This document shows, one piece after another, positions 8,843 through 17,261 of a stretch of DNA of 64,000 nt. A model generated the notes under the pieces. That model saw nothing but the letters and a program-made list of their open reading frames with translations. It ran no database searches and was not told the DNA's origin. This DNA is from an uncultured Clostridia bacterium (GTDB taxonomy: Bacteria > Bacillota > Clostridia > Oscillospirales > Ruminococcaceae): NCBI GenBank assembly GCA_947589215.1, contig CANQCL010000001.1:62001-126000 (forward strand), in the 5' to 3' direction. Positions within the stretch are counted from its first letter, which is position 1; the number at the start of each line of letters is the position of its first letter. The position numbers and the translations under genes were made by a program.

Positions 8843-9112
8843 ATGAGAGCTATAGTTACCGTAATAGGAAAAGACGATATAGGTATTCTGGCTAAGGTTT
8901 CGTCAGTTTGTTCTGAATACAAAGCAAATGTTATAGAGGTTACTCAATCTGTATTGCAAGATATGTTTGCTATGATTATGCTTGTAGATATTTCAAAGCT
9001 GAATATTCCTTTTGCAGAGTTAAGCGATAAAATGTCGGAACTGGGAAAAGAACTCGGGCTTTCGATAACCGCAATGCACGAGGACGTTTTTAACTGTATG
9101 CACCATATTTAA
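8843..9112 (+). CDS. ACT-domain protein (UPF0237 type)
   Basis: 89 residues forming one ACT domain (MRAIVTVIGKDDIGILAKVSSVCSEYKANVIEV), a fold that usually binds small effectors such as amino acids. Stand-alone members of this type sit next to DUF711/UPF0210 genes in many Firmicutes, as here, but the joint function is not established. Start ATG 8843 follows a GGAGGT site. The intergenic gap to the DUF711 gene carries a copy of the interspersed repeat, so co-transcription would run through that element. Confidence 0.85.
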   Translation: MRAIVTVIGKDDIGILAKVSSVCSEYKANVIEVTQSVLQDMFAMIMLVDISKLNIPFAELSDKMSELGKELGLSITAMHEDVFNCMHHI

Positions 9113-9118
9113 TTGACC

Positions 9119-9188
9119 GGTGAGCCACCGGTGGCTCTGCTGCCTTTGGAGAATTTGTACAATGTGATAACTTTGTACAACGGCAGAT
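9119..9188 (+). repeat. Interspersed structured repeat, copy A
   Basis: Starts with the perfect 16-bp palindrome GAGCCACCGGTGGCTC (9122-9137), then GCTGCCTTTGGAG, two TTTGTACAA direct repeats, and a closing AACGGCAG. GCTGCC and GGCAG can pair as a closing stem. The same layout recurs at 18677-18744 (plus strand), 18818-18890 and 31554-31626 (both minus strand). Confidence 0.7.
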
Positions 9189-9236
9189 CTATCAATTGAT
9201 AAATAATAATTGACAATGGATATTGGAGGTTGAGTA

Positions 9237-10592
9237 ATGCTTAACGCATATGATATACTTGAGACTATTCGTATGATACAGGACGAAAATCTTGACATTC
9301 GTACAATTACAATGGGAATTTCGCTGCTTGACTGCATAGACATTGACATTGACAAAGCTTGCGGAAAGGTTTATGAAAAAATAACAAGATGTGCTAATGA
9401 TTTAGTCAAAACCGCAGATGAAATTTCAAAGGAATTCGGTATACCTATTATAAATAAGAGAATTTCAGTAACTCCTATCGCCATAGTATCAGCCGCATGC
9501 AAATGCTCGCCCGTACCGTTTGCGTTAGCTATGGATAAAGCGGCACAGGCTGTCGGTGTAGATTTAATTGGCGGATATTCTGCACTTGTTCAAAAGGGCT
9601 TTTCGGCAGGTGATATTGAACTTATAAACTCTATCCCTAAGGCACTGAATTCAACAGAAAAGGTATGCTCGTCTGTAAATATCGGCTCAACTAAAACAGG
9701 TATAAATCTTGACGCCTGCAAGCTAATGGGCGGTATTGTAAAACAATGTGCAGAGGAAACTGTAGATAAAAACTGCTTCGGTGCGGCAAAGCTTGTTGTG
9801 TTCTGTAATGCCGTTGAAGATAACCCGTTTATGGCTGGAGCCTTTCACGGCGTCGGAGAGCCTGATTGTATGATAAATGTGGGCGTATCAGGACCGGGAG
9901 TTGTGCGTTCTGCCCTTTCAAAGTACCCTGATGCAAATATCACAGAGATTTCGGATATAATAAAAAAGACTTCCTATAAAATAACAAGAATTGGTCAGCT
10001 TGTGGGCGTGACCGCCTCAAAGCGACTGGGCGTTCCGTTTGGAATAGTTGACCTGTCCCTTGCCCCCACCCCAGCTGTCGGAGACAGCGTTGCTCACATT
10101 TTAGAAGAAATAGGTCTTGAGCAGTGCGGAACTCACGGCACGACTGCAACTCTTGCTCTTTTAAACGACGCCGTTAAAAAGGGCGGTGTAATGGCTTGCT
10201 CAAGAATAGGAGGACTTTCTGGTGCGTTTATACCTGTATCTGAGGATTCGGGTATGATAGCGGCAGCAGAAAGCGGGGTTTTAACTATAGAAAAGCTGGA
10301 GGCTATGACTGCTGTCTGCTCGGTAGGACTTGATATGATAGTTATTCCCGGAGACACTTCTCCTGATACAATAGCGGCGATTATTGCAGACGAAGCGGCG
10401 ATAGGTATGGTAAACACAAAGACGACTGCCGTAAGAATTATACCTGCTATCGGCAAAGATGTAGGAGATGAGCTTGACTGGGGCGGACTTTTCGGTCACG
10501 CACCTGTTATGGCTCTGAAAAAAGAATCTCCTTCTCGTTTTATAAATCGAGGAGGTCAGATCCCTGCACCTTTACACTCACTAAAAAACTAA
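9237..10592 (+). CDS. UPF0210/DUF711 (PFL) family protein
   Basis: 451 residues, normal for the family. Start ATG 9237 follows GGAGGT with a 6-nt spacer. The sequence is rich in glycine-containing turns ([70 protein letters not shown]) typical of this conserved cytosolic family, which is structurally related to glycyl-radical-like barrels but lacks a confirmed reaction. It pairs with the upstream ACT-domain gene. It extends to KN at the stop without degeneration, so it is intact. Confidence 0.9.
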   Translation: MLNAYDILETIRMIQDENLDIRTITMGISLLDCIDIDIDKACGKVYEKITRCANDLVKTADEISKEFGIPIINKRISVTPIAIVSAACKCSPVPFALAMDKAAQAVGVDLIGGYSALVQKGFSAGDIELINSIPKALNSTEKVCSSVNIGSTKTGINLDACKLMGGIVKQCAEETVDKNCFGAAKLVVFCNAVEDNPFMAGAFHGVGEPDCMINVGVSGPGVVRSALSKYPDANITEISDIIKKTSYKITRIGQLVGVTASKRLGVPFGIVDLSLAPTPAVGDSVAHILEEIGLEQCGTHGTTATLALLNDAVKKGGVMACSRIGGLSGAFIPVSEDSGMIAAAESGVLTIEKLEAMTAVCSVGLDMIVIPGDTSPDTIAAIIADEAAIGMVNTKTTAVRIIPAIGKDVGDELDWGGLFGHAPVMALKKESPSRFINRGGQIPAPLHSLKN

Positions 10593-10641
10593 TTTATATA
10601 CAATAATTTTAGCCTGTTAAGATTATAACAGAGAAAGGAAT

Positions 10642-11577
10642 ATGGTCAATAAAATGAAAAAAACATCATTATCCGTTATGTTAATAATCCTATGCATTTT
10701 CACAACAATTCTTTGCTCATGCACCGAAGCAAATAAGACAAAGACTTCCTCAAGGAATGACAGTGCAACTGTGTCAAAAGATTCAACAAAAATAACCGAG
10801 CTTTCTGTTTTCGACGAAAAGACCAATTATATTGACTCAGTTGAAGAGATAATTTCCGGTAAAGTATATACAATCAAGGGAATGCTTAAATCAGGTACTA
10901 TGGGACTTATTACCGAAAGCCCTATAACGATTTCTGTAAAGGATGAAAGCAACTATTACTACTCTGTACAAACAGTATCGTCTTATCAAGAATACCTGGT
11001 ATTAAACGGTACTGCATACATTCTTAATTCAAAAGATGAGCTTTACGCTGTTTCAAAGAATAAAACCGCAGAAAGTATAAAAACAACCATTGACACATAT
11101 TTTCCCTCAAAAAGCCTGCTTAGATATGAAGACACCTACAGCGTAAGCTATAATAATGAAAATTATATTCGAGAAAGATATAAATTCAATGACTCTAATG
11201 GTACTGATCAGACGGTAGCATATTTCTTTACGGATCAAAATCTTAAAATGATTCAGTATACTAATCAGGTTATGGAGATGAAAATCGACTCATATCTTAG
11301 TATTGATGAAATAACTCTTGAAAGTGATAACAGCTATTACAACAAATTAAAGAAATATAAGAAGGTTTCCGAAGATGATCTTAACGATTCTTTGAACAAT
11401 TCTGCTTCGTCAGACGAATACATTCTTGAACTGCTCGACTCAATGGGCATCACCAATGATGATTTAAAAGATATGGGATACACAAAAGATGACATTTTGA
11501 AAATGGACGATAACCAACTCAGCATTTTCCTTGCTGGTCTTTACGGCGAAGATGTTGCAGACAGCGACAATGAATAA
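10642..11577 (+). CDS. Predicted lipoprotein of unknown function
   Basis: About 311 residues. The N-terminus (MKKTSLSVMLIILCIFTTILCSC) is a lipoprotein signal with a cysteine lipobox, so the protein is probably anchored on the outer face of the membrane. The mature part has no recognised catalytic motif; a low-complexity Ser/Thr/Lys linker precedes a mixed beta-rich region. The C-terminus (residues about 260-300) carries an EYILELLDSMGITNDDLKDMGYTKDD helical motif. AGAAAGGA is very close to the ATG at 10642; the ATG at 10654 is an alternative start. A strong terminator follows. Confidence 0.75.
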   Translation: MVNKMKKTSLSVMLIILCIFTTILCSCTEANKTKTSSRNDSATVSKDSTKITELSVFDEKTNYIDSVEEIISGKVYTIKGMLKSGTMGLITESPITISVKDESNYYYSVQTVSSYQEYLVLNGTAYILNSKDELYAVSKNKTAESIKTTIDTYFPSKSLLRYEDTYSVSYNNENYIRERYKFNDSNGTDQTVAYFFTDQNLKMIQYTNQVMEMKIDSYLSIDEITLESDNSYYNKLKKYKKVSEDDLNDSLNNSASSDEYILELLDSMGITNDDLKDMGYTKDDILKMDDNQLSIFLAGLYGEDVADSDNE

Positions 11578-11602
11578 CTGATAATTTTTGTTATATAACT
11601 AT

Positions 11603-11632
11603 AAAACCCCCTATTGATGATAGGGGGTTTTT
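11603..11632 (+). terminator. Bidirectional terminator
   Basis: AAAACCCCCTAT (11603-11614) pairs with ATAGGGGGTTTT (11620-11631), and the A/T flanks suit both directions. It lies between the convergent genes at 10642-11577 and 11645-12175. Confidence 0.85.
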
Positions 11633-11644
11633 AATAGTTATTAG

Positions 11645-12175
11645 TTATTTTATAAGCCTGATTTTTCCTATGATGGGAAGTTCCTTTGCCTTGCCCTGAA
11701 CTGCATTTACAATACCAATAATAGCTAAAACGATAATAAGAATTCCGACTGCCCAATTAATAACTAAAAAAATTTTTCCTAACGGATCAGCTATCGCTTC
11801 CATAACATTCTTTACAATAGATAATGCAATGCTTAAAATTACATTTACGATCAACAAAGTCAAGCCTTGATTGGAATGAAATTTTGCAAATTTTGAATTC
11901 GGTGCAGCTAAAATCGGAATCAGTACCAAAATACCAAGATATGCTAATGCTGCAAACGCCTTGTTATTGGTTATATCCGTCTGATCGTATTCAGATGTGT
12001 GATCAGGTGTATTATTAAAATCGGCAATTTTAGCTCCTAAATCCCCTACGGAATCAGAAATATTTTTTGCTTTGTTTGTATCCTGTGATGCCGTATCGCC
12101 AACAGGTGCGCCGCATTTATCGCAAAACTTACTTCCGTCTGTAAGCTGGTTGCCGCATTTTGAACAGAAAGCCAT
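11645..12175 (-). CDS. Zinc-ribbon membrane protein with DUF4870/Tic20-like domain
   Basis: 176 residues. The N-terminal zinc ribbon is FCSKCGN...FCDKCGAP (four Cys, residues about 4-22). A polar linker follows, then three or four membrane segments: AFAALAYLGILVLIPILAAP, a segment around LTLLIVNVILSIALSIV, and IFLVINWAVGILIIVLAIIGIV. DUF4870 proteins are common small membrane proteins of unknown role. Expressed alone; ATG 12175 follows AGGAAT. Confidence 0.8.
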   Translation of the reverse strand: MAFCSKCGNQLTDGSKFCDKCGAPVGDTASQDTNKAKNISDSVGDLGAKIADFNNTPDHTSEYDQTDITNNKAFAALAYLGILVLIPILAAPNSKFAKFHSNQGLTLLIVNVILSIALSIVKNVMEAIADPLGKIFLVINWAVGILIIVLAIIGIVNAVQGKAKELPIIGKIRLIK

Positions 12176-12362
12176 TGTTACATTCCTCCAATATTAAAGT
12201 ATATATAAATTATATCATATGCAAAATTATAAGTCAATTTTTTCTTCTTATATTCGACTAAATCTATAAATAAATTATAACTCGTAATTATTTTATCTTC
12301 ATATGACATAATTTATAACTCGAAGCATATATTTATTAAAAATATATGAGAAGGGTTAAACT

Positions 12363-12998
12363 ATGGAAAACAATAACTATCCGTTTAAAAATACTCCTTT
12401 GCCTTATAACTACAGCGCCCTTGAACCGTTTATTGATGAAAAGACAATGTACTTACATCACGACAGACATCTTCAAACCTATATTGACAATCTAAACGGC
12501 GCATTAGAGAAACACCCCGAACTGCAAAAGCTGTCTCTTGAACAGCTTATAAAAATCTCCGGCAGACTCCCCAAACAGCTTCAGACTGCTGTGCGGAACA
12601 ATGCAGGGGGAGTATACAATCATCGTTTCTTTTTTGAAGGACTTACTAACCCCGCTAAAGGAGAACCTTACGGCAGGCTTGCTCAGGCAATAAAACAATG
12701 CTTTACTGATTATGAAAACTTCAAAACAGAATTTAAAAAAGCGGCGCTGTCAGTTTTTGGCTCAGGCTACGCATGGCTTGTTTACATCAGACATCAACTG
12801 AAAATTGTTACTACACCGAACCAGAACAGTCCCATAGAGCAGGGCTTATGCCCTATTCTATGCATCGACGTATGGGAACACGCATACTACCTTAAGCATT
12901 ACAACCTACGAGCAGACTATATCGACGATTGGTTTAATATAATCAATTGGGATAATGCAGAACAAAACCTTATAAAATGCATAAAAAACAAGAGGTAA
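12363..12998 (+). CDS. Superoxide dismutase, Fe/Mn family
   Basis: 211 residues, cytosolic. Converts superoxide to hydrogen peroxide and oxygen. Metal ligands are visible at the family positions: His in MYLHHDRHLQTYI, His in GGVYNHRFFF, and Asp and His in CIDVWEHAYYLKHY. The sequence does not let me decide Fe versus Mn. It ends in a terminator shared with the convergent sirtuin gene. Upstream, two near-copies of TTATAACTCG (about 12275 and 12313) could be regulatory, but no regulator is known. Adjacent to the redox-linked operon at 13.1-17.2 kb. Confidence 0.93.
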   Translation: MENNNYPFKNTPLPYNYSALEPFIDEKTMYLHHDRHLQTYIDNLNGALEKHPELQKLSLEQLIKISGRLPKQLQTAVRNNAGGVYNHRFFFEGLTNPAKGEPYGRLAQAIKQCFTDYENFKTEFKKAALSVFGSGYAWLVYIRHQLKIVTTPNQNSPIEQGLCPILCIDVWEHAYYLKHYNLRADYIDDWFNIINWDNAEQNLIKCIKNKR

Positions 12999-13035
12999 TA
13001 CAATTACTGCCTCATATAAAATGAAAACCACTAAC

Positions 13036-13067
13036 TCCGCAGATTTATAAATCTGCGGAACTTTTTT
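13036..13067. terminator. Terminator between sod and the sirtuin gene
   Basis: A perfect 24-bp palindrome (13036-13059; arms TCCGCAGATTT and AAATCTGCGGA) followed by TTTTTT. Serves the plus-strand sod gene and may also end the minus-strand operon. Confidence 0.85.
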
Positions 13068-13937
13068 CTACAGTATATCCTCTATAACTTTACCTATATC
13101 GCTGTTTAAACAGATTGATCTCTCTTCAATATCAGACGGACAAAAGGATTCTCCGTAATTAACACATACATAGAAAGCGTTTTTATTTTCAGCAGTCATC
13201 TTCCAGAACGGATATTTTATAATTACAGGAGTATTCATACCAACGCCCAACTCAAGGAACAAAACTTTCATATTTCTGTGCCTGCGTAAGAATTCAGAAT
13301 ATCTCTTGCTCGCTTTGTGCCAGCCCTCATCTTCCACAAACTTGTTATCTGAACGCAGATTCATTGTCATAGGCCTTCCGCAATGCGGACAAATCGGCAG
13401 TAACTTTACAGGAACACGCATATCCCTTTGATTCTCAACCATTTGGCATACAATATCTTCATTGTCAAAGGTCTCATTACAACAAGGCTCACTGCACTGT
13501 AACAGACCGTAATCACCTTGTGTATAAAACAATCTGCGCTTATCAAAGCCTGCTTTCTGAAAGCAATGGTCTACATTTGTGGTTATTACAAAATAGTCTT
13601 TAACTTTTACCAATTCAAAAAGTTCCTCATAGACAGGCTTAGGTGCATTCATATAACGGTTTACATATATGTGTCTGCTCCAATAAGCCCAAAATTCCTC
13701 CAGCGTTTCAAAAGGATAAAATCCTCCCGAATACATATCAGTAATGCCGTATTTTTCTTTGAAATCTGAAAAATACCTATCAAAGCGCTCTCCTGAATAG
13801 GAAAAACCTGCTGAAGCAGAAAGTCCTGCTCCTGCCCCGATAATAACAGCGTCTGAATTTTTAATTATATACTTTAATTTGTCTATATTATCCGAGTAAC
13901 TGCCTGTAGATGTGCAGATCCTTCTCTGTAAAAACAT
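13068..13937 (-). CDS. SirTM-type (class M) sirtuin, putative protein ADP-ribosyltransferase
   Basis: 289 residues. The NAD-binding Rossmann motif is VIIGAGAGLSASAGFSYSG (about 31-49). The sirtuin core is TTNVDHCFQKAGF (Asn and Asp of the catalytic loop), followed by YTQGDYGLLQCS. A zinc ribbon is formed by CSEPCC and CPHCGRP. Divergence from deacetylase sirtuins and adjacency to a macrodomain gene match the SirTM class, which ADP-ribosylates lipoylated GcvH-L in some Firmicutes and lactobacilli. No gcvH-like or lplA-like gene is in this neighbourhood, so the target here is unknown. Start ATG 13937 has AAGGTGAT upstream and lies 50 bases inside the macrodomain gene. Last gene of the operon. 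Confidence 0.85.
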   Translation of the reverse strand: MFLQRRICTSTGSYSDNIDKLKYIIKNSDAVIIGAGAGLSASAGFSYSGERFDRYFSDFKEKYGITDMYSGGFYPFETLEEFWAYWSRHIYVNRYMNAPKPVYEELFELVKVKDYFVITTNVDHCFQKAGFDKRRLFYTQGDYGLLQCSEPCCNETFDNEDIVCQMVENQRDMRVPVKLLPICPHCGRPMTMNLRSDNKFVEDEGWHKASKRYSEFLRRHRNMKVLFLELGVGMNTPVIIKYPFWKMTAENKNAFYVCVNYGESFCPSDIEERSICLNSDIGKVIEDIL

Positions 13938-14655
13938 TAAATATCACCTTGATTTGATTTTGTCTTTGAAAATCTATTACCGTTTTAACTGCAATTTCCG
14001 CCGCCTTATCATTCGGAAAATGAAATTCTCCTGTTGATATACAGCAAAATGCAATGCTTTTAATGCCATTTTTTACGGCAAGCTCTAAGCAAGAGCGATA
14101 ACAAGATGCAAGCATTTTTTTATCTGCTTCTGTAACCGTACTTGAAATAATCGGTCCAACTGTGTGAATTACATAATCACACGGCAGATTATATGCTTTT
14201 GTAATCTTAGCATTTCCCGTCGGTTCGGCACAACCCTGCTTTTTCATTATTTCAGAACATTCAAGCCGAAGCTGTACTCCTGCATAAGTGTGAATAGCAT
14301 TATCTATACACCCATGACAAGGAGAATAACAGCCTGTCATGCCGCTGTTGGCAGCATTTACGATTGCACAACATTTCAGTGTTGTAATATCTCCCTGCCA
14401 TAAATATATATTGTTCTTAATCGGCTTAAGATCGACAATATCAGTTATACCTTTATTTGCGATTTCCTCTTTCATATATGCGTCCTGCAATGTCAGAAAC
14501 TCTTTGCTTGCAGCTTTCGGCGGACGGATATTTACTAGACTTCGAAACAGCTTAAACTGTTCTGTCTCATTATCGGGAATTACCATATTACTAAAGGCTG
14601 AATTCTCTATAAGCAGATATTCTATCAAATAAAAAAGTCTTTCGTTTTGAGTCAT
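13888..14655 (-). CDS. Zinc-dependent macrodomain ADP-ribosyl hydrolase
   Basis: 255 residues: an N-terminal helical extension, then a macrodomain from about residue 85 (IYLWQGDITTLKCCAIVNAANSGMTG). The insertion CYSPCHGCIDNAIHTYAG supplies Cys and His in the pattern of zinc-containing macrodomains, which reverse SirTM-type modification. Later motifs are CDYVIHTVGP and IAFCCISTGEFHFP (the ADP-ribose phosphate loop). ATG 14655 follows the previous stop by one base (TAG-T-ATG), and its end overlaps the sirtuin gene, so the writer and eraser are translationally coupled. Confidence 0.87.
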   Translation of the reverse strand: MTQNERLFYLIEYLLIENSAFSNMVIPDNETEQFKLFRSLVNIRPPKAASKEFLTLQDAYMKEEIANKGITDIVDLKPIKNNIYLWQGDITTLKCCAIVNAANSGMTGCYSPCHGCIDNAIHTYAGVQLRLECSEIMKKQGCAEPTGNAKITKAYNLPCDYVIHTVGPIISSTVTEADKKMLASCYRSCLELAVKNGIKSIAFCCISTGEFHFPNDKAAEIAVKTVIDFQRQNQIKVIFNVFTEKDLHIYRQLLG

Positions 14656-14656
14656 A

Positions 14657-15274
14657 CTAACCTCGTTTCTCTACCGCATTTGCTGGACATACCTCATAGC
14701 AATTTCCGCAATGCAGACAATGCTCTTGCTGTATACAATAAGGGTTTCCCGACTCAATACATCGCTGAGGACAGCTTTTCAAACATCTTCCGCAGCCTAT
14801 GCAGTATTCTGTAATCTTATAACCCCTGAATGATATTCGTCCGTTTCCTATGGTGTAGCTTTCCCGAAAAATAGGCTTAACGCCAAGATTGAAATACTCA
14901 ATTTCAGCATCGGTTATCTGAAAAACTATACCTGCCAACTTTCGTGTGTCACCTGGATATACATTATAAAGATAAGGCTGCTCTTCAAATATTGTATTAA
15001 TCCATTGTTCCTGCTCATCTTCTTTAACAGGCTTTGCCCTCGCAGAAAGACGAATCATCTCTTTATACTTCGTATATCCCAGAACCTGAACACGTCCGTC
15101 TGTTAAAAGCTCTTTGCAAAACGCTTTACCCTTTGCAGTAAAGAAATACATTGCTTCAGGCTCATAGTGAATAGCGCTGATATTGCGTATTTGTGGATTT
15201 CCAAATTCGTCAACTGTTGCAAACGCCAGAACCCCTACAAATTTAAGTTTTTGTAAACAAGTTTTTGCGTCCAT
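14657..15274 (-). CDS. Flavin split-barrel protein fused to a 2[4Fe-4S] ferredoxin
   Basis: 205 residues. Residues about 1-135 are a pyridoxamine-5'-phosphate-oxidase-like split barrel (LAFATVDEFGNPQIRNISAIHY), a fold that binds FMN or F420. Residues about 155-205 hold two ferredoxin motifs, CIGCGRCLKSCP and CLHCGNCYEVCP, each fit for a [4Fe-4S] cluster. The fusion suggests electron transfer between a flavin and ferredoxin. It lies 9 bases after the nitroreductase gene and one base before the macrodomain gene. It could feed electrons to the radical SAM enzyme or to another enzyme of the operon; that is inference. Confidence 0.85.
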   Translation of the reverse strand: MDAKTCLQKLKFVGVLAFATVDEFGNPQIRNISAIHYEPEAMYFFTAKGKAFCKELLTDGRVQVLGYTKYKEMIRLSARAKPVKEDEQEQWINTIFEEQPYLYNVYPGDTRKLAGIVFQITDAEIEYFNLGVKPIFRESYTIGNGRISFRGYKITEYCIGCGRCLKSCPQRCIESGNPYCIQQEHCLHCGNCYEVCPANAVEKRG

Positions 15275-15283
15275 AATCTACCC

Positions 15284-15862
15284 TCATTCAATAATTTTAC
15301 TTCTGTTTGCTTTTCTCGGTTTAGGCTTAGGATATTCTCCATCACAGTAACCGAGCGTGACAAAGCACCGTGCAATATAGTTCTCAGGTATTTCCCATTC
15401 TTTTAAAAGCTTAGCACCGATTTCATTATCAAAAGTTTCCTCTGCTCGGGAAACAATGCAGGAAGATATGCCGAGATCAAATGCTTCCATAAGCATTGTT
15501 TCTGCACAACAAAAAGCGTCGGGAATTCCGAACATAAAATCCTTTTGTGCAAACACAATGCAAAGTGCAGGCGCACCATAAAAACCACTCTTGATATTTG
15601 GGTCGTCGATAACGCTCGGCTGCTCTTTTGAAACATACGAGCCAATTAGTCGACTGCGGTCAAAATGCGACATATTCATTTTGCCGAGCATATCTACAAG
15701 CTTCGCATTTCGTATGCCTACAATCATACTCCGTTGACCACCGCCTGCATTTGAAGCATAAATACCTGCCTCAATTATTTTCTCCAAATCCTCTCTCGGA
15801 ATCTGTTTGTCCTGATATTTTCTTATTGATCTTCTGCTTTTGATTGCTTCTAATAACTCCAT
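15284..15862 (-). CDS. Nitroreductase-family FMN oxidoreductase
   Basis: About 192 residues. I take ATG 15862 because it overlaps the radical SAM stop as TAATG and begins the family N-terminus MELLEAIKSRRSIRKYQDKQI. Other landmarks: ASNAGGGQRSMIVGI, a FGIPDAFCCAETMLMEAFDLGISSCIVSR stretch, and the C-terminal VTLGYCDGEYPKPKPRK. The family uses FMN and NAD(P)H or ferredoxin for two-electron reductions; some members act as dehydrogenases on RiPP peptides. Substrate unknown; its position between the maturase and the flavin/ferredoxin fusion suggests a shared redox step. Confidence 0.88.
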   Translation of the reverse strand: MELLEAIKSRRSIRKYQDKQIPREDLEKIIEAGIYASNAGGGQRSMIVGIRNAKLVDMLGKMNMSHFDRSRLIGSYVSKEQPSVIDDPNIKSGFYGAPALCIVFAQKDFMFGIPDAFCCAETMLMEAFDLGISSCIVSRAEETFDNEIGAKLLKEWEIPENYIARCFVTLGYCDGEYPKPKPRKANRSKIIE

Positions 15863-16917
15863 TATATCACATCTTTCCAGCATTGTGGGTCAACGTCATA
15901 GAAATTGCCGATTTTTCCGCTTGCAACAGCAGGACAACCCCTGCACCACGCTTTAAGATCACATCTGCCACATTTTTTAAACTTGTCATATTCCCGATAG
16001 GCTTCCATTTCACATACCCAAACATCGGCAATCCTGTCCTCAAACACATTGCCGACCTTGCTATTCTGAACTCGTCGACAGGCATAAATATCTCCCGTAG
16101 GAAGAATCGTCAAATGACAATTTCCGCAGTTACAACCTCCATATATCATTCCATCCTCCAACGCATCAGGAATTTTAAATGCCCCTGTTTCATACTCATA
16201 TAAAGTCCATAAGTGATCTTTTTTATTGAAGTAGGTTTCACAGCCTTTTGCCTCATATTCCTTGAATTTTCTATCGCAATCTTCTAACAACTTTCGATAG
16301 CGTAAAGGCTCAATATCAGTATCCTTTTCCTCGCTTGTAGGACAATAACGAGCAAAGGCAAATACATCTGCCTTATGAGCAACGACAGTATCAATTATAT
16401 CAGGTACTTCTTCAATATTAGTTCCTGACACAGTTGTCATTATTACACTGCGAATACCCGCATTCTTTATACAAGCAATCTTCTCAAGTGTGCAGTCAAA
16501 TGAACCGGGTTTTCTAAACCAGTCGTGAGTTTCCCTCATTCCGTCAATGGAAAGCTGATATTTCTGACAGCCGTATTCTTTTAATCTTTGGCAAACATCA
16601 TCGTTCAAATGGAACGGGTTTCCCATAATAGTAAAAGGTATGCCATGCTCTTTCATCAGTCCAAGCAGTTTCCAAAAATCAGTATGTAGAATAGGGTCTC
16701 CGCCCGTGATGTAGAAATAGGGCGATCGGTTGTACATCTCGCAGAAGTCAAGACAATTGTAGAAAGTTTCCTGCATTTGCTCCCAATTCATAGAGTCTAG
16801 CTTTTTGCCGTTATTCTCCGAAAAAATATAGCAGTGTTTGCACCGCTGGTCGCATTCATCTGTAATGTGCCATTGAAAAGCAAAGTATTGCTTCGCTTTA
16901 GAAATATATTGTTTCAT
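15862..16917 (-). CDS. Radical SAM/SPASM peptide maturase (ACGX-system type)
   Basis: About 351 residues from ATG 16917, chosen for the GAGGATAACAAT ribosome site; a longer reading to 17001 runs through an intergenic hairpin. The radical SAM cluster motif is CDQRCKHC (CxxxCxxC, about residues 22-29), with YITGGDPILHTDFW next. The C-terminal SPASM region is Cys-rich: CNCGNCHLTILPTGDIYACRR, then CGRCDLKAWCRGCPAVASG. SPASM enzymes modify ribosomal peptides, often forming thioether bonds from Cys. Immediately upstream is a Cys-rich repeat peptide, the expected substrate. It resembles the bioinformatically named 'ACGX system' maturases (from memory; not checked). Confidence 0.9.
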   Translation of the reverse strand: MKQYISKAKQYFAFQWHITDECDQRCKHCYIFSENNGKKLDSMNWEQMQETFYNCLDFCEMYNRSPYFYITGGDPILHTDFWKLLGLMKEHGIPFTIMGNPFHLNDDVCQRLKEYGCQKYQLSIDGMRETHDWFRKPGSFDCTLEKIACIKNAGIRSVIMTTVSGTNIEEVPDIIDTVVAHKADVFAFARYCPTSEEKDTDIEPLRYRKLLEDCDRKFKEYEAKGCETYFNKKDHLWTLYEYETGAFKIPDALEDGMIYGGCNCGNCHLTILPTGDIYACRRVQNSKVGNVFEDRIADVWVCEMEAYREYDKFKKCGRCDLKAWCRGCPAVASGKIGNFYDVDPQCWKDVI

Positions 16918-16950
16918 ATTGTTATCCTCACTAAAATAGTATAGATATAT

Positions 16951-17008
16951 AAAATCGGTTTTACCGAGTAGAATTTCAAATGTTTCGGTAAGAATTCTCA
17001 CCGAAACA
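16951..17008 (-). terminator. Two hairpins between precursor peptide and maturase
   Basis: TGTTTCGGT (16981-16989) pairs with ACCGAAACA (17000-17008). A second small stem TCGGT/ACCGA (16955-16967) is followed on the minus strand by TTTTATAT. They could act as a leaky terminator or mRNA-stability element favouring the peptide over the enzymes. Confidence 0.55.
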
Positions 17009-17022
17009 ATGTCTGGAATGGA

Positions 17023-17208
17023 TTACTTGTCTCCAGCACCACAAGCTGAACCACAAGCAGAATTAGCCTCTTCAGGCTTATCGCCTGCACCGCAGGCTGA
17101 ACCGCATGATGCAGGAGTTTCTTCCGGCTTGTCAGAAGCGCCGCAGGCTGAACCGCAAGCAGAAACAGCCTTATCCTCAGTCCATCCGGCGAGATTAGAA
17201 AGTGCCAT
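17023..17208 (-). CDS. Cys-rich ACGX-repeat peptide, putative RiPP precursor
   Basis: 61 residues from ATG 17208, behind the strong site AAAGGAGG. Residues 1-16 (MALSNLAGWTEDKAVS) look like a short leader. The rest is three near-copies of ACGSACGAGDKPEE separated by short linkers, ending in AGDK at the stop. Each unit places two Cys four residues apart and an Asp four after the second (Cys-x3-Cys-x3-Asp). Six Cys in all. Cys-x3-Asp spacing is the crosslink pattern of the ranthipeptide freyrasin, but no modification is proven. Low-complexity Gly/Ala/Ser composition makes a globular fold unlikely. The maturase follows 105 bases downstream. Confidence 0.82.
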   Translation of the reverse strand: MALSNLAGWTEDKAVSACGSACGASDKPEETPASCGSACGAGDKPEEANSACGSACGAGDK

Positions 17209-17261
17209 TGTTATGTCCTCCTTTAAAGTATTCAGATCAGCGTTTGCTCTCTGTACTTACT

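Noticed and set aside
12268-12322. Two TTATAACTCG direct repeats ahead of sod as an operator
   Set aside because: Only two short AT-rich copies in a low-GC intergenic region; could be chance, so kept only as a remark in the sod entry.
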